Source: Mesorhizobium qingshengii
GTDB taxonomy: Bacteria; Pseudomonadota; Alphaproteobacteria; Rhizobiales; Rhizobiaceae
Assembly (NCBI RefSeq): GCF_900103325.1
Contig: NZ_FMXM01000003.1
Location: 186,001-250,000, forward strand
DNA length: 64,000 bases
Direction of reading: 5' to 3'
Part shown: piece after piece, positions 61,110 to 64,000 of the stretch
How the letters are laid out: every line of letters begins with the position of its first letter
Numbering within the stretch: position 1 is the stretch's first letter
Made by a program: the position numbers and the translations under genes
Notes under the pieces: model-generated
What the model was told of the DNA's origin: nothing
Database searches by the model: none
What the model saw: the letters and a program-made list of their open reading frames with translations, nothing else

Positions 61110-61691
61110 TCAGAGATGGGGGTTTTCGCCGCGCGCGATCATCAGGTGGTGCTGCTGGTGATGCATGCCCTGCGCCATGAGCCCAAAGAACCCAAGGCCG
61201 CGCAGTTTGGCGGCATCCTTGGCCGGCGGCCACACGGTCAGGGATGCGCCATCTTCGATATCGGAAGCCTCGAAACGCCAACCGTCGACCTCGTTCATCG
61301 CCGCCGCATGGGCCTTCACCATCCGGCGCACGGAATCCCGAACGGCTCCCGAACCTGTGACCAGGAAGCGGGTTCCGCCCGCGACCGGCTCGCTCTTCAC
61401 ATCGGCGGCCAACGTAACCGCGTTCATGTCGACGAGATGCGCACGCAGGGCGTCGATGTCCACTTTGGACCAGTCTGTATCGGGATCAGCCTCGAGGATG
61501 GCTACGATTTCCTGGATCGCCGCGAACGCGCCTTGACCCGGCTCCGTCGGGACCGAAGCGCCGGCGGCTTGCGCGCCCATCATCTGCATATGCTGCATCA
61601 TCGTCTTGTGGTCCATTCCACCTGTCTGGGCTTGCTGGGCGCAGGCCACGGAGGGGATCAGGCAGACGGCGAGGGCGAGGGCGCGTATCAT
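61110..61691 (-). CDS. exported Met/His-rich protein, function unknown
   Basis: 193-aa exported protein. Signal peptide about 1-18 (MIRALALAVCLIPSVACA). Directly after it comes GGMDHKTMMQHMQMMGAQ (about 24-41), a metal-binding-like Met/His cluster as in copper proteins. Then a folded part (LRAHLVDMNAVTLAADVKSEPVAGG) and a C-terminal MAQGMHHQQHHLMIARGENPHL, again His/Met-rich. I infer a periplasmic metal role, probably copper. Divergent from a Crp/Fnr regulator over 52 bases. Confidence 0.7.
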   Translation of the reverse strand: MIRALALAVCLIPSVACAQQAQTGGMDHKTMMQHMQMMGAQAAGASVPTEPGQGAFAAIQEIVAILEADPDTDWSKVDIDALRAHLVDMNAVTLAADVKSEPVAGGTRFLVTGSGAVRDSVRRMVKAHAAAMNEVDGWRFEASDIEDGASLTVWPPAKDAAKLRGLGFFGLMAQGMHHQQHHLMIARGENPHL

Positions 61692-61742
61692 GGCAATTGC
61701 TCCGTTGGCGGAGCATGCTTGCCACAGCCCCGAGCAACGCTA

Positions 61743-61758
61743 CATGATTGAAATCATG
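61743..61758. promoter_or_regulatory. CATGATT-GA-AATCATG dyad at the Crp/Fnr start
   Basis: 7-bp perfect arms around GA. The first ATG of the Crp/Fnr gene (61744) lies inside, the second ATG at 61756 follows. It may be an operator in the 52-base divergent promoter, or a chance result of the ATG...ATG codons. Confidence 0.35.
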
Positions 61759-62307
61759 TCGCCCCCGCTAATTGCCCTGCTCGACCGTCTGGAAGGCCGC
61801 GAGATCGAGTTCGCGGCGGGAGCACCGGTATTTCATCTGGGTGATCCCGTCCGGTTCATTCACGTCGTGCGGTCTGGCGTTGTTCATCTGGTCAGGCATC
61901 AGGACAACGGCTCGGCCCTGATCCTTCAACGCGCGGGTCCAAATTCCATCCTGGCCGAAGCCTCGTTGCATTCAGCCTCCTACCATTGCGCGGCCCAGGC
62001 GGAGATTGCTGCCGTGACCTGGGCCATTCCACGCGCCGGCCTGCTCGCCCGGATCGAGAACGACACCGAGCTGACGATCGCTTGGGCGCGCCATCTCGCA
62101 CACGAGGTCCAGCAGGCGCGGCTGCAGTCGGAGATCCTGTCACTCAAGACAGTCGCGGCCCGCCTTGACGCGTGGGTTTCCTGGCATGGGAGCTTTCCCG
62201 CCAGAGGACATTGGTCGACGCTGGCCCATGAAATAGGTGTCAGCCCCGAGGCGCTCTACCGTGAGATCGCATTGCGCCGGAGGCAGGACGCGGTGACGAT
62301 CATTTGA
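61744..62307 (+). CDS. Crp/Fnr-family transcriptional regulator
   Basis: 187-aa regulator. cNMP-binding fold (about 20-115: FAAGAPVFHLGDPVRFIHVVRSGVVHLVRHQDNGSALILQRAGPNSILAEASL) and a C-terminal HTH (WSTLAHEIGVSPEALYREIALRR, about 158-180). No N-terminal cysteine cluster for an Fe-S centre. The start may be ATG 61744 or 61756. The divergent partner is the Met/His-rich exported protein, which it probably controls. Confidence 0.82.
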   Translation: MIEIMSPPLIALLDRLEGREIEFAAGAPVFHLGDPVRFIHVVRSGVVHLVRHQDNGSALILQRAGPNSILAEASLHSASYHCAAQAEIAAVTWAIPRAGLLARIENDTELTIAWARHLAHEVQQARLQSEILSLKTVAARLDAWVSWHGSFPARGHWSTLAHEIGVSPEALYREIALRRRQDAVTII

Positions 62308-62453
62308 TCGCGCCATCGGTAAGATGCGGCTCATTGCATCGATCACGCCATTGAACGCCCTGCTGCTTTCGGCCTGGTCAGGTTCGTTTCTTCCTGGCTC
62401 GTGGAGGACTGGCGCGGCAACGGCAGGCAGGTCGATGTCGAACGAACGGTTCC

Positions 62454-62639
62454 TTACGTCCGAGAGCGGTTCGCCCACGCCAGCCCGGCAAGGCCGACCA
62501 GCATGGTGACGATGCCGATATAGAGCCATTGCGACTGGCCGGTCATGAAGCTGCCGCCGACAACGCCGATGCCTTGCAGCGACCACAGCGCGCCAATGGC
62601 AAGGACGATCAAGGCCAGCAGATTTTTGGTCAGTCTCAC
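62454..62639 (-). CDS. small membrane protein (61 aa)
   Basis: Two hydrophobic segments: NLLALIVLAIGALWSLQGIGVVGG and WLYIGIVTMLVGLAGLAWA. GTG start at 62639 with AGGGATA 11 bases upstream. Of the kind of short two-segment membrane proteins common in rhizobia; function unknown. Confidence 0.68.
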   Translation of the reverse strand: MRLTKNLLALIVLAIGALWSLQGIGVVGGSFMTGQSQWLYIGIVTMLVGLAGLAWANRSRT

Positions 62640-62948
62640 TGTCCGATATCCCTTCTCAAGTCGATCTTTTGCGGCGCCATGGTCGCGATGAAAGAGCCAA
62701 AGGAAGCGGCTCGCGCGCGCTGACTTCTACTTGGATATCAGCGCTCGATCTTGTCAAACAAATCTCGGATATCGGCTCGAAGATCATGATGAATTGATCA
62801 TCGCGCCCCGGAATATCACTAACAGACTGTTACCCAGTGACTCCAAACGTGTGCCTTCGCCACGGAACCGCCAGATGCTTGCCGCATTTCCCGCCTTATT
62901 CGCTACCTAACGGCTGGGGTCTGTCAAAAACGGAGTCATCCCCCAAAT
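62640..62948. other. 309-base intergenic region
   Basis: Contains the divergent promoters of the small membrane protein and the RlpA-like gene. A GATCATGATG...TTGATCATC near-dyad (62784-62803) was seen; no gene. Confidence 0.55.
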
Positions 62949-63317
62949 ATGAAGAACACAAAACAAACCGCGCTTGTCGCGGTAACGATCGCTGCTGGTC
63001 TGATGGTCGGCGCCTCCGCCTCTTCGGCAACCGCCGCCGCCGGCCAGTGCGGCCGCGCCTCGTGGTATGCCCTGCATTCCAGGACCGCCTCTGGGGAGCG
63101 CATGAACCCTTCGGCCTTGACCGCCGCCCACCGCACCCTGCCTTTCGGCACCAAGCTTCGGGTGACCAACCAGAACAACGGCCGCAGCGTCATCGTGCGC
63201 ATCAACGACCGCGGCCCGTTCATCAAGGGGCGCGTGCTCGACCTGTCGAAGGGTGCCGCCGGCCAACTCGGCTTCATCGGCTCCGGCCACACCGCCGTCT
63301 GCATGGCGCGCGTTTGA
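62949..63317 (+). CDS. RlpA-like septal/periplasmic protein (DPBB fold)
   Basis: 122-aa exported protein: signal peptide about 1-30 ([31 protein letters not shown]), then the RlpA double-psi beta-barrel: [75 protein letters not shown]. RlpA proteins cleave denuded peptidoglycan or bind the septum. It lacks the SPOR domain of full RlpA. Alone. Confidence 0.88.
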   Translation: MKNTKQTALVAVTIAAGLMVGASASSATAAAGQCGRASWYALHSRTASGERMNPSALTAAHRTLPFGTKLRVTNQNNGRSVIVRINDRGPFIKGRVLDLSKGAAGQLGFIGSGHTAVCMARV

Positions 63318-63324
63318 TGTCCCG

Positions 63325-63350
63325 TGTGTCCGGCGCGAAGGTCGGACACA
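63325..63350 (+). terminator. possible hairpin after the RlpA-like gene
   Basis: TGTGTCCG (63325-63332) and CGGACACA (63343-63350), with TTTGTT after. A modest terminator. Confidence 0.45.
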
Positions 63351-63548
63351 TTTGTTACACACTTCGCAACGCACATTGAGCCGGCTGCGCCGTTCGAGGC
63401 GGTTTTTCAACGCTTTGGACGAAAGAACCATTGGTCACGCGACGTGACGTATTGCGTCGCAGCAATTAGTTGTTAACCTCGCCGCGAGAGATTCAAGGCT
63501 CGGCGCTGCCCGTCGTCCCTTCGGTCGCAGGCAGCAGCGGGGTTCTCG

Positions 63549-64000
63549 ATGTTCTACCAGCTCTATGAAATGAACCACGCCGCCATGCAGCCCGCGCGCC
63601 TCTACGCCGACGCGGTGCGGATGTTCTACTCCAATCCGCTCAATCCGGTTTCCCATACGGCCTGGGGTCGTTCGATCGCAGCGACCGCCGAATTGTTCGA
63701 GCGCACGACGCGCCGCTACGGCAAGCCGACGTTCGGCCTCGACAAGACGGTGGTCGACTGGAAGAGCGTCGAGGTCACCGAAAAGACCGTCTGGTCGCGG
63801 CCGTTCTGCAATCTCGTCCGCTTCGAACGCGCAGTGCCCGCCGGGCGCCGACCGGATCCGAAGCTGCTGATCGTGGCGCCGATGTCGGGCCACTACGCGA
63901 CGCTGCTGCGCGGCACGGCCGAGGCGATGCTGCCCCATGCCGACGTGCACATCACCGACTGGGTCGATGCCCGCATGGTGCCGCTGGCGGACGGCAGTTT
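63549..64000 (+). CDS. phaZ: polyhydroxyalkanoate depolymerase (intracellular, PhaZ), partial
   Basis: N-terminal 150 residues of a PhaZ-type protein cut by the window end: MFYQLYEMNHAAMQPARLYADAVRMFYSNPLNPVSHTAWGRSIAATAELFERTTRRYGKPTFGL, then LLIVAPMSGHYATLLRGTAEAMLPHADVHITDWVDARMVPLADG. Intracellular PhaZ hydrolyses stored polyhydroxybutyrate; the catalytic Cys/His are beyond the end. Start ATG 63549. A PHB-using lifestyle fits rhizobia. Confidence 0.88.
   Translation, partial: MFYQLYEMNHAAMQPARLYADAVRMFYSNPLNPVSHTAWGRSIAATAELFERTTRRYGKPTFGLDKTVVDWKSVEVTEKTVWSRPFCNLVRFERAVPAGRRPDPKLLIVAPMSGHYATLLRGTAEAMLPHADVHITDWVDARMVPLADGS

Overview
The window looks like chromosomal DNA of a Mesorhizobium-type alphaproteobacterium (order Hyphomicrobiales). 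Supporting signs are the high GC content, an Irr-type iron operator in front of a membrane ferritin (mbfA), DUF1127 and NIPSNAP genes, a Ku/LigD end-joining pair in PE-LIG-POL order, a PhaZ-type storage-polymer depolymerase, and several copies of rhizobial intergenic mosaic-type palindromic repeats. I saw no tRNA, rRNA, CRISPR array, transposase or integrase. The assignment is from gene content only.

Layout. 1-5.4 kb: LysE-type exporter, cysteine synthase, glutathione transferase, and an ECF42-type sigma factor coupled to its DGPF/YCII partner, then a mostly empty 1 kb with possible mini-genes. 5.4-9 kb: ku and ligD. 9-15 kb: ArsR-type regulator, DUF1127, NIPSNAP plus ABM monooxygenase, mbfA with a perfect 29-bp Irr-type palindrome, a small HTH protein, Ser/Thr dehydratase, SnoaL-like protein, 3-methyladenine glycosylase. 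15-18.5 kb: a four-gene overlapping TetR-HlyD-ATPase-permease efflux operon with a perfect operator. 18.6-25.3 kb: CYTH/CHAD pair, YiiX-like hydrolase, XRE regulator divergent from an SMP-30-like protein, DMT exporters, a small lipoprotein, PAP2 phosphatase. 25.4-31.8 kb: phoX behind a PHO-box-like site, MarR/GNAT pair, flavin oxidoreductase, DUF2156 protein. 31.8-39.2 kb: ABC-2 exporter, cioAB oxidase, large LuxR-AAA regulator divergent from DUF4242.

39.2-48.6 kb is the most accessory part: secreted small proteins (one with DAMKPAA heptad repeats), membrane-anchored MsrA, DUF1223, a DUF559 nuclease-like gene among repeats, a solitary TadG-like protein, lepA, then a lower-GC patch with a phage-type P63C gene, a 53-bp nested dyad operator, and a 31-codon peptide gene with a lasso-type leader motif and its own terminator. 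The last is the best candidate for an undescribed system here. 48.8-54 kb: Tat-exported peptide-binding protein and an overlapping operon of a DddP-like M24 protein, cysteine hydrolase and HSL-type esterase. 54-60.6 kb: GlxA-type regulator, reverse transsulfuration pair (CBS and cystathionine gamma-lyase), and an Rrf2 regulator with a FAD protein; shared TCTATCTT sites suggest an Rrf2-linked cysteine regulon with cysK. 61-64 kb: Met/His-rich periplasmic protein divergent from a Crp/Fnr regulator, RlpA-like protein, and the start of phaZ, cut by the window end.
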